Made by a program: the position numbers and the translations under genes. A DNA stretch of 64,000 nt from Darksidea phi. Taxonomy: Eukaryota > Ascomycota > Dothideomycetes > Pleosporales > Lentitheciaceae. Below the pieces are notes generated by a model that did no database searches, was not told the DNA's origin, and saw only the letters and a list, made by a program, of their open reading frames with translations. Shown here piece after piece: positions 45,903 to 54,801 of this stretch (positions are counted from its first letter, which is position 1; each line of letters begins with the position of its first letter). The stretch spans positions 62,001 to 126,000 of the forward strand of contig JASJFT010000085.1 in the NCBI GenBank assembly GCA_030770425.1. The letters run 5' to 3'.

Positions 45903-47147
45903 ATGAGGCCCTGGGTCCATTACATGGTTGTAATCGCCCTTCTCACTCAATTTTTCGTCGTTTCTCTAGCAATAGATGATCCGGCTAAAGCTGCTGCTCC
46001 TTATCATAAGGAATTTGTTCTATTTCACAGCGCAAACACAGCATCTCCCGATAAGCTCGCAAACGGCGTCGGGTTTCACTCTTTTCGGATTCCAGCCGTG
46101 ATCCGTACAACCACTGGCCGGATTCTCGCGTTTGCTGAAGGTCGCCGACATACCAACGAGGACTTCGGCGACATAAATCTAGTTTACAAACGAACAAAAA
46201 CAAGTACTGACCACGGCGATGACCCCAATGACTGGGAACCCCTCCGGGAGGTTATCGGCACTGGTGCAGGGACCTGGGGAAATCCAACACCTGTTGTAGA
46301 TGGAAACACTATCTATCTCTTTATGTCCTGGAACGGCGGTGAATATAGTCAAAAGGGTAACGATGAGCTCCCAAATGGCAAAATTACGAAGACGATCGAC
46401 ACAACCTGGGAAGGTCGCCGCCACTTGTACCTCACAACAAGTACCGACGACGGCGAGACTTGGTCAACTCCTCAGGACCTGACACGTACCCTAACCCCGG
46501 AAAAAAAGGCATGGGATGCTGTCGGTCCCGGAATTGGCATTACTCTGACGACAGGTGAACTAGTCGTGCCAGCAGATGGGCGCAACATAGTTGGCCGAGG
46601 CACACCCGGGAATCGCACGTGGTCAATGCAGGTTCTCTCTGGTGCAGGGTCCGAAAGCACAATCGCCCAAACACCAGATGGAAAGCTGTACCGTAACGAT
46701 CGTCCTGGTAAGAGTCAAGACCCATATCGCAGAGTTGCGCGCGGCACACTAGAAGATGGCTTTGGGCCTTTCGCGTCAGATACTGGCCTGCCTGATCCGC
46801 GATGCGAAGGCTCGGTGCTGCTATATAATCTTGCTGACTCTGGTCCGGCGCGAACGATCTTCATGAATTCAGCGCATAAGGAACGTAGAGTGTTTATGCG
46901 CGTGCGCGTCAGTTACGACGCAAATGCTGCGAAGTGGAACTACGGGCGGGAACTAGGCGATGCAAAGGTGCCACCGAGGGCGGCTGGCAATGAGGGTGGC
47001 TATTCCAGCATGACCAAGACGGCGGATTTCAAGATTGGGGCACTGGTCGAGAGCGATTTCAATAATGACGAGGGCAAGAACTCCTACCGTGCGATCATTT
47101 GGAGACGGTTCAATTTATCATGGATTCTGAATGGGCCAGGGAATTAG
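45903..47147 (+). CDS. secreted exo-alpha-sialidase (GH33, BNR repeats)
   Basis: Six-bladed beta-propeller enzyme that releases terminal sialic acids or, in characterised fungal members, preferentially KDN. Intronless, 414 residues; the ATG at 45903 opens a signal peptide (VVIALLTQFFVVSLA). The active-site set is visible: FRIP at 61-64 (Arg 62), the acid-region AEGRRHTNEDFGDINLV with Asp, RCEGSVL (Glu), and the catalytic Tyr in GGYSSM, with further Arg near KERRVFMRVRV. One clean Asp-box, STDDGETW, lies at about 180-187; the earlier STDHGDDPNDW looks like an Asp-box with inserted residues. The spacing fits the Aspergillus-type sialidases. The substrate is not directly readable. Confidence 0.9.
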   Translation: MRPWVHYMVVIALLTQFFVVSLAIDDPAKAAAPYHKEFVLFHSANTASPDKLANGVGFHSFRIPAVIRTTTGRILAFAEGRRHTNEDFGDINLVYKRTKTSTDHGDDPNDWEPLREVIGTGAGTWGNPTPVVDGNTIYLFMSWNGGEYSQKGNDELPNGKITKTIDTTWEGRRHLYLTTSTDDGETWSTPQDLTRTLTPEKKAWDAVGPGIGITLTTGELVVPADGRNIVGRGTPGNRTWSMQVLSGAGSESTIAQTPDGKLYRNDRPGKSQDPYRRVARGTLEDGFGPFASDTGLPDPRCEGSVLLYNLADSGPARTIFMNSAHKERRVFMRVRVSYDANAAKWNYGRELGDAKVPPRAAGNEGGYSSMTKTADFKIGALVESDFNNDEGKNSYRAIIWRRFNLSWILNGPGN

Positions 47148-48450
47148 ATGCCAACGTCACTCTATGATAGTTGCAATATTTAGCTCCGTCAGCTAGCCTT
47201 AGCAAATGATCTCTTCGAAGATACAAGAGCTTCGTGCTGGTGTTTCGGTGAGTTTGATACGTCGAACTGTGAAATGACAAGGTAGCTCTAGTAAAAGGCC
47301 ATAGTACTATACTCTAGGCAGCCAAAGTCCTACTCTGTTTCGTGCGGACTTTATAAAAGAGACTCCCACTATGCAAATCCAAACCAATGTACGGAGTTTC
47401 TCCACATTGGCTTTCTCCGCCACGCTTTGTCTTTTCTCCCGCGCGAAGAGGCACAAGGTCCTTGCTGCGGCTCCTGCGTAAGTCAGACTCCGCTCGTCAA
47501 TCACAGGGACCTGACACTCTGAATCCAGATACTGTACTGTGCTGTGCTTGTGGTATTTCTTAGTAAAGTTCGCAAGTGACCGAGTTGCAGGGCCATTTCA
47601 CGCTCATTGTGGCAATAAGATGGACATATGGCGTAACAAAAGCTTGAAGAGAAATCGTCCTAAACCGTCAGATTTGAGGTATTCAGGGTCGGAGACGAGA
47701 TGAAAAGCAGATCGCCTACCAAAGCTCACTGCGTTCATTTTCAAATTTGGTATTGCCTAATTATAGTTGAAATATAGTAGAGAAAGAGTGGTCGACCCAA
47801 ACATGCAATCCTTTGCCACAGCTTTATGTACAATATCCCACCCACGAACGGCTCAGGTACGCTAGTGCTCACCACGACAGTGAATCATACACCACTGGTT
47901 ATGAAACTATTACGGAATTGCTGCGTTGGCATAGTAGATTGCAGCTGTGCATAACGAAGGGATGCGCCCTCCGCAAACACTACGACATCTACGACTCCGA
48001 GAAACTTCTACTCCTACAAAAAAAATACAAAAAAACAAAAAAAAAAACAAAAAAAAACCTCATCGCACGATTCAACAACGTCGCCAGGAGAATACAATCC
48101 ATCTCCAGCGGACCTACCATACAACAACAACACCAAACACCAATACCAACACAGACATACCCGCAAAATACACCTGCTATCTTCCAGCACAGCGTCCCTG
48201 TACCCCCAACGCAGCACTGCTCTTTAAACGAACCCAGTCGCATCTCCACACTACAGTTTAACACACCACACCTCCCACCCACCCGTCACTCGTCTCCATA
48301 CCGCCCAACAAACGGCGTCCCTTCCTCTCCCCACGCCCAATTAGAATCGTTTCACAAACCCCTTTTCATTACTATTGTTACTTCCACTTCCCTCATTCCC
48401 ATTCCCTAATTCAACTCTCCCACCCTCCCTCCCACCACACCACAACCACA
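47148..48450. other. spacer with poly(A)-rich tract
   Basis: No gene supported. A run of A with scattered C lies at 48017-48057; the Lys-rich frame through it (47813-48409) is an artefact of that tract. Confidence 0.45.
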
Positions 48451-48696
48451 ATGCCATACCACCGCCCCAACAACGACCCCTCCTTCTCCCCCCCGCCCAT
48501 CCCGCCAACCCTTCATCCTCATCACCCTCCTCTTCGCCGCACTAACCTCAATCCCACTACCCGTCATCTACCTGCCCAAAAACGCAGTTTACCCCCTGGC
48601 CGCCCGAGGCCCTGTACCACGCCGAATGCTAGTGAATATGTAGGAGGAATAGTCCAAAGGGGCCTTTATGCGAGGAAGTGGGGTGTTTGGTTTTGA
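48451..48696 (+). pseudogene. possible small membrane-protein gene with two compensating frameshifts
   Basis: From the ATG at 48451 the frame reads MPYHRPNNDPSFSPP and ends LYARKWGVWF before TGA, but its middle is low-complexity His/Pro. In the +1 frame the middle is instead a convincing hydrophobic segment: RQPFILITLLFAALTSIPLP, then VIYLPKNAVYPLAARGPVPR, ending at ATG-TAG. A one-base gain in the C7 run near 48491 and a reciprocal change near 48635 would join these into one about 80-residue single-pass protein. No AG acceptor exists upstream in this stretch, so splicing does not explain it. It could be a broken gene, an assembly error in the C run, or chance. I cannot name the family. Confidence 0.35.
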
Positions 48697-50165
48697 ACAG
48701 TCCGCTGGATGTACGTACATACATACCGTGTTATGTTGCCTTCTCCCCCTTTCCCCCCCTTTTCTTTGTGATTGGAGGGGAACGAAGTAGAAAGGAAAAA
48801 GGAGGTCGATGAGCAGGCTATTTGGTAAAAGAGAGCTCCGCTAACAAACGGTTTTGTAACCTGTGCAGTGGCATATCGCGCATCATGGCCCATTGAACGA
48901 TGCTAGCCCAGCGTCCAAGGTAGCACGCCGTGGGGAAAGGATCCTAATTAGCTCAAGTTCGACTAGGGAGGAAGAGCGGCAACCGTAAACCCACCGCCAC
49001 AAAGCATGTCTACGGGAAAGACAAGCGAGGCGACCGCGTCAGCCGCTTCTATAATGAGAGGGAGACGGTAGTGGGTGTGGTTCATAGTGTTGCAACCGAG
49101 TGATTTATGGATGGTCTTTGGCTATCCACCGCACTTGACAAGGACTTTTAAGGATAATTGAGCCCACATGAGCACGTTAGCGCAGTGTTCAAATCTACCT
49201 TTTCACTTATGAATCACACCATCTACAATAACACCATCAAGCCCCCTCTCCCATGTTGACCTTCAATCCACGAAATAACTAGAGCCTATACCAACATATA
49301 TACTATGTCAAACCCCTTCTCAATACGCCAAATCCCTAACCCCAAACAATGGCGCCCGTTGACTTTTTGGAAAGCGTTCAGGACTAGAATTGAAGATAGC
49401 GGTGGTCGCTTCTATGGGCCTGGACATCTCACAACAAGCGTAATCACCCCTCAACGGAACTTGAAGATCGAACAACAAATTAAATTGCATATAAATATAC
49501 AACGATCAACATTTCGTCCGACTCGTCAAGCATGAGTACTACCTATAGCACCATTTTCCTTGCCCCTATTGTTGCTATCACTCCCATTTTAGGGTCGCGG
49601 AAAGAAAACCCTGTGTTCTTCCAAAGCGACTCACCTCCTGCAAACTACCGAGAAGGTAGCAGAACATCGAAGACCAAGACGCCCAGTCCAGAAGCCCCTA
49701 AGAGCAAAGACACGGCCGATGTATAAGCGCGCCACAACGCCAGTTCAGAGCCCGCCCACATATGTACACCCATTGTAAGTTGTTACTCAAAGAAAGGTAG
49801 GAGGCGGATATCGATCGTATTTCGCGTTTGTGACGTAACGTGCCGCCCAAGATGCCATCCATCCAGTATGAATGGCGTTTAGTGGTGACGTGCGCCAAAG
49901 AGTCCCGGAACGCCGGCCATGCATTGCCAGTCGACGGCGGTGCCGAATGAAGAAGGTGATGCAAGTGCAGAAGATTATAAAGTGTAGGTTGAGAATGTCA
50001 TGTTGCGGAGTCGCGAATCCGGAATACGAGCCAAAGCCTCCACTTTCGCGGAGCGTGCGAAAGCATGCTCGTAGCTCAAGCTCCTAACGCAACACTTATC
50101 TGAGGGTGAGTAAGTGAATGTACTAGTACTGGGTAGGATAGAACACATTTTCCTGTTCCTCTGCA
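48697..50165. other. spacer downstream of the bZIP gene
   Basis: No well-supported gene apart from the weak candidate at 49532. Parts are A/T-rich. Left and right edges serve the neighbours. Confidence 0.4.
49532..49726 (+). CDS. possible small hypothetical protein, 64 residues
   Basis: An ATG-started frame (MSTTYSTIFLAPIVAITPIL) with a hydrophobic start and a Ser/Lys/Pro-rich polar tail (PSPEAPKSKDTADV). Codon use looks even and gene-like, but no family is recognised and chance cannot be excluded. Confidence 0.22.
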   Translation: MSTTYSTIFLAPIVAITPILGSRKENPVFFQSDSPPANYREGSRTSKTKTPSPEAPKSKDTADV

Positions 50166-52264
50166 CTAGGTACCTGTGGAGATGGGGGGTGAGACGAACC
50201 GGTTCACTATTTGGCCATTGGTCTGCATGGGCATGCTCATGTGGACACCATTAGGCTGTAGCTGAGCGATGCCATAGGGGTTCTGGTGATTAAGATCGCT
50301 ACCAAGGAAGTTGTTCATGGCGGTGCCATGCAACCCCTGGGCCTGGGAGACAGGGCAATCCTTGTGTGCGAGCAACAGCGTCTTCAAGTTCACGATCTCC
50401 TCACGCAGCTGAGTAACAGTGGCAGAGAGGGCATCGTTCTCCGTGCTGAACAGCTCGACCTTGGCCTGAAGATTGGCAAGCCATTGCTTCTTCCGTTGAC
50501 GGCACTTGAGTGCAGCGACACTGGACAGGTTAGCATTAGACTAGCATATGGAGGCGTAATGAGACTAACCGATTCCGCTCGAGGAAGTTCTTGCGCTTCT
50601 CCTCGTCGGTCATTTTCCTGCCGTTAATGGTCTCCTCCTTGTCGTGTTCTTCGTCATCGTCATCCATGTCCTCGTCCATAGACATGGCCGTGCTCTTCTT
50701 CCGGCTAGACGCTTTGGGACCATCTTCGGCCTTTCGCTTTGTGCCAGCAGCCTGCTTGTTATTGGCGGAGCCCTTCTTGCCACGCGACCGCGTTGTGGTG
50801 GTCTTTGCCTGTTCGCTCTGGCCACTTTCGGAGAAGTCGCCAGTGTCGGCAGAGCCAGCCATGCTGTTGATAGATCCCTTGGTGTCGCGGCGGCCATTCT
50901 CTTGCATAACGGGCTGCACAGGCATGTGCCCTGCGTTCACCGCCGGCTGTTGGGGCGGCATTGAGAAGGGCTGTTGTCCGTTACGCGCACCGCCGTTCTG
51001 AGTAGCAAAGGAAAGTAGGTCGTTCGCCGCATTACTGACGTCATGATTAGCGAACGGGTCGTTCTGCGCACGCTGCCGAGGTTGCTGCAGCGGAGGGAAG
51101 TTGTTTTGTCGATCCATTCCAGCCGTTGCTGTTTCGGACTGCTGCTTTGCGCCGGAAGTCGCAGCAAGCTTGATCTGGTTTGCGGCGGCCGCGCGAAGGG
51201 CCGATTGATGGAAGTCAGCCGTACTTGGCGTCACCCCGCCACTCTGGAGGTTGAAGATGGCTTGCGTATTAGGACTGGGCGCAGGGAACATAGACCCGCC
51301 GCCGCCGGGTGTCAAGCCTGTCCGGAGAGAAGATTCGTTGGGTGTTGGGAAGCCTCTGAACGATTCGCTAAAGTAGTCCGTCTGTCCCGTTGGCCCGCTG
51401 AGCATAGCAGGACTCAGAGGCCCTGCACGTAACGACTGCCAGCCGGGGGTGATGCCTGGTAACGGTGATGGCGATGTGATGTTAGCGACGGGGGGCAGGA
51501 CCGTCTTCCCCGGCGTCTCTGCGGATGGGTTACCTGTAAAGAGAATCAGTGCCCGTCTTCATGACAAGGACAGCGTCGAAACGGCAACCAGACTTACTGA
51601 AGGAGGCTTCGAAGGGGTTGGGTTCAGTTGTGAATGGGTTGTGGTTCCTAAATGCTGGTCAGCATACGTCCTGGCCGAACGATGCAGCAATCCGGAGGGC
51701 TTGACGGTCAAGCGTCCTCGCACAGGTTGGCCAGCATGGCAACAAAGAGTGTACTGGACTAGGATCGTATGTGCCTGCGGGAGTACTTACGTATTGAAGT
51801 AGTCTGGGGTATCGCCAGTGGTAGTCGGTCGCGGCGGTGGACCCAGGGGCTCATTGGAAACGGACGGCTTTGAGTCTGTGGCGAGTGTATCGTCGAGAGC
51901 GGATGCTACGTGATGGTCAGCAAGATGCGTAAGAGCTCGACAGCGCCGGTATGCGCGTAGGCTGAAGGAGCACTCACGCTCGGTCTTCGTGACAGGCTCG
52001 ACCTCGGAAGGCTCTACAATGGGTTGCTATTAGCGGATGCATGATGCAACGACGACGACGAGGGGATGCGATGCGATGCGATGCGACGAGTGTGTGAGAG
52101 CAGACGCAGGTACGGCTCGACAGTAGCAAGGCGGGGCGACGACCATTGGCTGCAGGCGCAGAGAGCAACATACCTTCGACCTTCTTCACGTCCTTACTAC
52201 TCGGAGGCGGCGTCATAGTCGAGTTGATCTGGGGGGGTTTTGTGGTAATGGCAGAAGCGGCCAT
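50166..52264 (-). CDS. atfA: Atf1/AtfA-type bZIP transcription factor (CREB/ATF)
   Basis: Stress-response activator that binds CRE-like sites and usually acts under the Hog1/Sty1 MAPK. Six exons: 52264-52174, 52013-51978, 51905-51791, 51647-51598, 51533-50570, 50520-50166; all GT-AG, two very small (36 and 50 bp), every junction in frame, 536 residues. The start is MAASAITTKPPQINSTM. The stress (OSM) region is seen at NPFTTEPNPFEASFSNPSAE, followed by PGKTVLPPVANITSP and the TPGWQSLRAGPLSPAML block. A basic, acidic and Lys-rich stretch precedes the bZIP: NFLERNRVAALKCRQRKKQW at about 413-432, then a leucine zipper with LQAKVELFSTENDAL and NLKTLLLAHKDCP. TP/SP sites in the N-terminal half suit MAPK control. 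Intron 1 holds a GATGC microsatellite. Confidence 0.95.
52065..52084. repeat. (GATGC)x4 microsatellite in intron 1 of the bZIP gene
   Basis: Four perfect pentanucleotide copies inside the 159-bp first intron, next to a GAC/CGA run. Confidence 0.85.
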
Positions 52265-52277
52265 TGTGGTGGTATAA

Positions 52278-52285
52278 TGACGTCG
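52278..52285 (+). promoter_or_regulatory. CRE-like site in the bZIP gene leader
   Basis: TGACGTCG, one base from the palindromic CRE TGACGTCA bound by ATF/CREB factors, 14 bp upstream of the bZIP start codon. A second near-match (AGACGTCA) lies at about 52860-52867. Autoregulation is inference. Confidence 0.3.
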
Positions 52286-54429
52286 ACAGGTGCCGGTGGC
52301 TTTGTGGGAGAAGAACCGACGCAGCGACCCTCACCACCCAGCGTTCTTCACGACTCAACCCAACGGCGAAAATATCCGCGTGCAAGCGGCTCGGCGGCGT
52401 TCCTGTCGAATAACACATCAGTATGCAGCGCATTTTCCGATGGCAGCGATGGCGGTGCGGCGTGCTCGCAGAAGGGGCATTTTGCATGGCCGTGGCAAGA
52501 GCGCGGGCGACAGCCAGCAGCGGCACCTCGCAGACGCAACGGCAGGGCGACGTACCGACAGTATCGCAGGCGGCGAAAAGGGCGGGGGTAGTCGAGGGCA
52601 AGCTGGGAACCTCTGCTGCTCGCCGTCGCGATATTCCTGGTGACGAGGCGGCTCTCAAGCGTGCAGTATGACGTAGGCGCAGCGTGTCCCCTTTCTACAC
52701 GCTGGTCGGATTCGGCGCCCCTTGGGTCGAGTGCGCGCGTCGCAAACGGCAGAAAATGGAAACAGGGCTGGCTGATGGTTGCGCGGGTGTCTCGCGGTGG
52801 CCGGTCGCACAAACACTTGGTGGTTGCTGTTCAGTCTGCGTGGTGGTAGAGGCCCAGGGAGACGTCATGGAGGAGCGAAAAGTCGATGATGCGAAACGTC
52901 ATCGGCTTCGGGCGTGCTGGGGCTGCGCCAAGACCGCAAAATGCACCATCCTGCCTGCTCCGCCAATCACCGGGCCCCGACTGCGTTGGCTCCGTGGAAA
53001 GGGGAAGCGATCGGCGGCACGCTTTTTGCCGTGTGAAGGAGCTCTTGAGCCTCTATTTCTAAGCACCCAAAGCCCTCCCCTTCGCCAGCCCTTCCGCGAG
53101 CCCACGTCCGCACCGCTCTGCTCTCCGCTCTGCTCTCCGCCCTCCTCTCCGCCCGCCCTCCCAGCACCGCCGCTATGGCCAGAGACGCCCCATGGTCGCC
53201 TTCGTCGGGGACGAGGCTGCCGGCACTTGATGCCGAGATGCCGGGCCAACTGCTTGCCGGAAGCGGCAGGTACGCGAAGCCATCCGATCTCACCAATTTT
53301 GCCGATCCAAGTCACCGCTCCTCCAACGCTGGCCAGAGTGTTTATGTTATTGGCCTTTATTGTATGAGAAGCGGCGAATCGCTTAGACCCTATCTACGAG
53401 CACCTCTCGCCCCATGGCCAACTCACTACACGGAGACGCTGATGCGAGATGGATGTAAGCACTACCCACGACAGCAACGCTGCCCAGGGCGAAAAAGTCT
53501 ACACCGGCTTTGTACCGCCGCCTAGGATGATGCCTATCAGCAAAACTCCTCCAGAGGCGTGTTGGTACCTTTTGTAGCCCTTTGTCCCCAAGGTGAAGTG
53601 TTTAATCCACAGTATTATATCGCATTGCAAATATGGTGATTGCGTTCCGAGAGTCCACCCATGTGCCATCCCAAGTCCGTCCAGCCACGTCGTTCGTTCC
53701 TTCCTCAACTTCACCACGTCTCCACACCCCTTCCTTTTCCCCTTCATGACGCCAAAAGATTAGATAAGCACAACTACATCTCACCCCAGCTCATTTCCGA
53801 GCCTCTATCTGATTCACAACCACAAAATTTCCAGCGACCCACTCGTATGCCAAGTGGCTCCTCAGAATTGTTCGGACGGTGCGCGGGAAAGTCCCGCGTA
53901 GTACTGAGAAGGGATGGTAGAGATTCGAACATCGACGTCCACGTTCCCGAAGAGACCGCTTCTCCTTCCGACTGGTATGATAGCTATAGGGAAATATGCA
54001 TATGAAGGAAGGCTCGAGACTCGAAGTTTTCGCTCGGTGGCGACTTTGGATTCGGTATCTCTTCCTGCAGTAACAGCATATGCCGCCCCGCCCGCCCCAC
54101 ATACCCTCAAGCCCAGAAACACAATGGGCTAACAGCTGCTTTTCGCATCACGGACCGATGTCGTTGTACAGTGATCATCGGACAATATTTTGCCCAAGTG
54201 CACTGAGACCACTACGGGCACCGTTATCGAACGAGGACTAGTATTATTCTTCGTTTTCATATGACTGATAATCAACGCCGCATCGACACATCTGGCCGAC
54301 CGTAATGCTACGTCCGCTCGTCAGCCATGCTAAATACAACACCCCTCCATCGACCTCCCAGCACTGTCGTCCCCGGACTGCCCTCCCAACCCCGCCCATC
54401 CATTTATATTCCCGGCAAGATGTTCACCT
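52286..54429. other. spacer and promoter region upstream of the bZIP gene
   Basis: 2.1 kb with no supported gene. It contains a pyrimidine-rich repeat at 53113-53148 and a small GC hairpin at 53882-53898. A long leader for the bZIP gene is likely. Confidence 0.45.
53113..53148. repeat. pyrimidine-rich tandem repeat (CCGCTCTGCTCT)
   Basis: Two perfect 12-bp copies and a third degenerate one, about 850 bp upstream of the bZIP start; purine-rich on the gene's sense strand. Confidence 0.8.
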
Positions 54430-54801
54430 CTAACACTTACACTTTCCCTCCTCCTTTCCAGCCGGAATATTGCATATACCAGGATTGTTGTGGCACCACC
54501 CATAGCAGTCATCATCCTCATCGCAACTCCCATTCATACGACAGCTCCCCAGCTTGCAAACACGCGAACAGCATTGCGCTCCGCCGAAGCAATACCCGTT
54601 ATTGAGGCAGGCAGCGCCCGGGTTGGCGGGGCTGCTGCAGTCCCCTAGCTTGCAGATCTTGTCGCAGCACTTGGCGCCGCCGTAGCAGTTGTTGTCTTGC
54701 TTGCAGGGACCGCCCGGGTCAGAGCGCGGGGCGAGGGTTATGGCGGTGGCGGAGATGGTAGTGGTGACGGTGAGGAGTGAGATGAGAGAAAGGAGGCGCA
54801 T
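54430..54801 (-). CDS. small secreted cysteine-rich protein with three six-cysteine modules
   Basis: Intronless, 123 residues. The ATG at 54801 opens a signal peptide (MRLLSLISLLTVTTTISATA); mature cysteines number 18. Modules 1 and 2 share one pattern exactly, C-x5-C-x5-CC-x3-C-x4-C (Cys 33-55 and 65-87), with shared GGA(K/Q)CC and CKLG(D/S)C residues, so they arose by duplication. Module 3 (Cys 93-123) starts the same way (C-x5-C) but then diverges. The C-C-CC-C-C order is the cystine-knot (knottin) framework seen in many unrelated secreted peptides. An extracellular, protease-stable protein is inferred; effector, antimicrobial or wall roles are all possible and none is shown. A TATA-like ATAAATA lies about 127 bp upstream. 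I recognise no named family. Confidence 0.85.
   Translation of the reverse strand: MRLLSLISLLTVTTTISATAITLAPRSDPGGPCKQDNNCYGGAKCCDKICKLGDCSSPANPGAACLNNGYCFGGAQCCSRVCKLGSCRMNGSCDEDDDCYGWCHNNPGICNIPAGKEEGKCKC

Noticed and set aside
47813..48409. 198-residue Lys/Thr-rich frame
   Set aside because: Runs through a poly(A)-rich tract; no ATG-supported domain or family pattern.
53918..53960. tRNA-like GATTCGAAC motif
   Set aside because: Flanking bases do not form a T-stem or acceptor stem on either strand.
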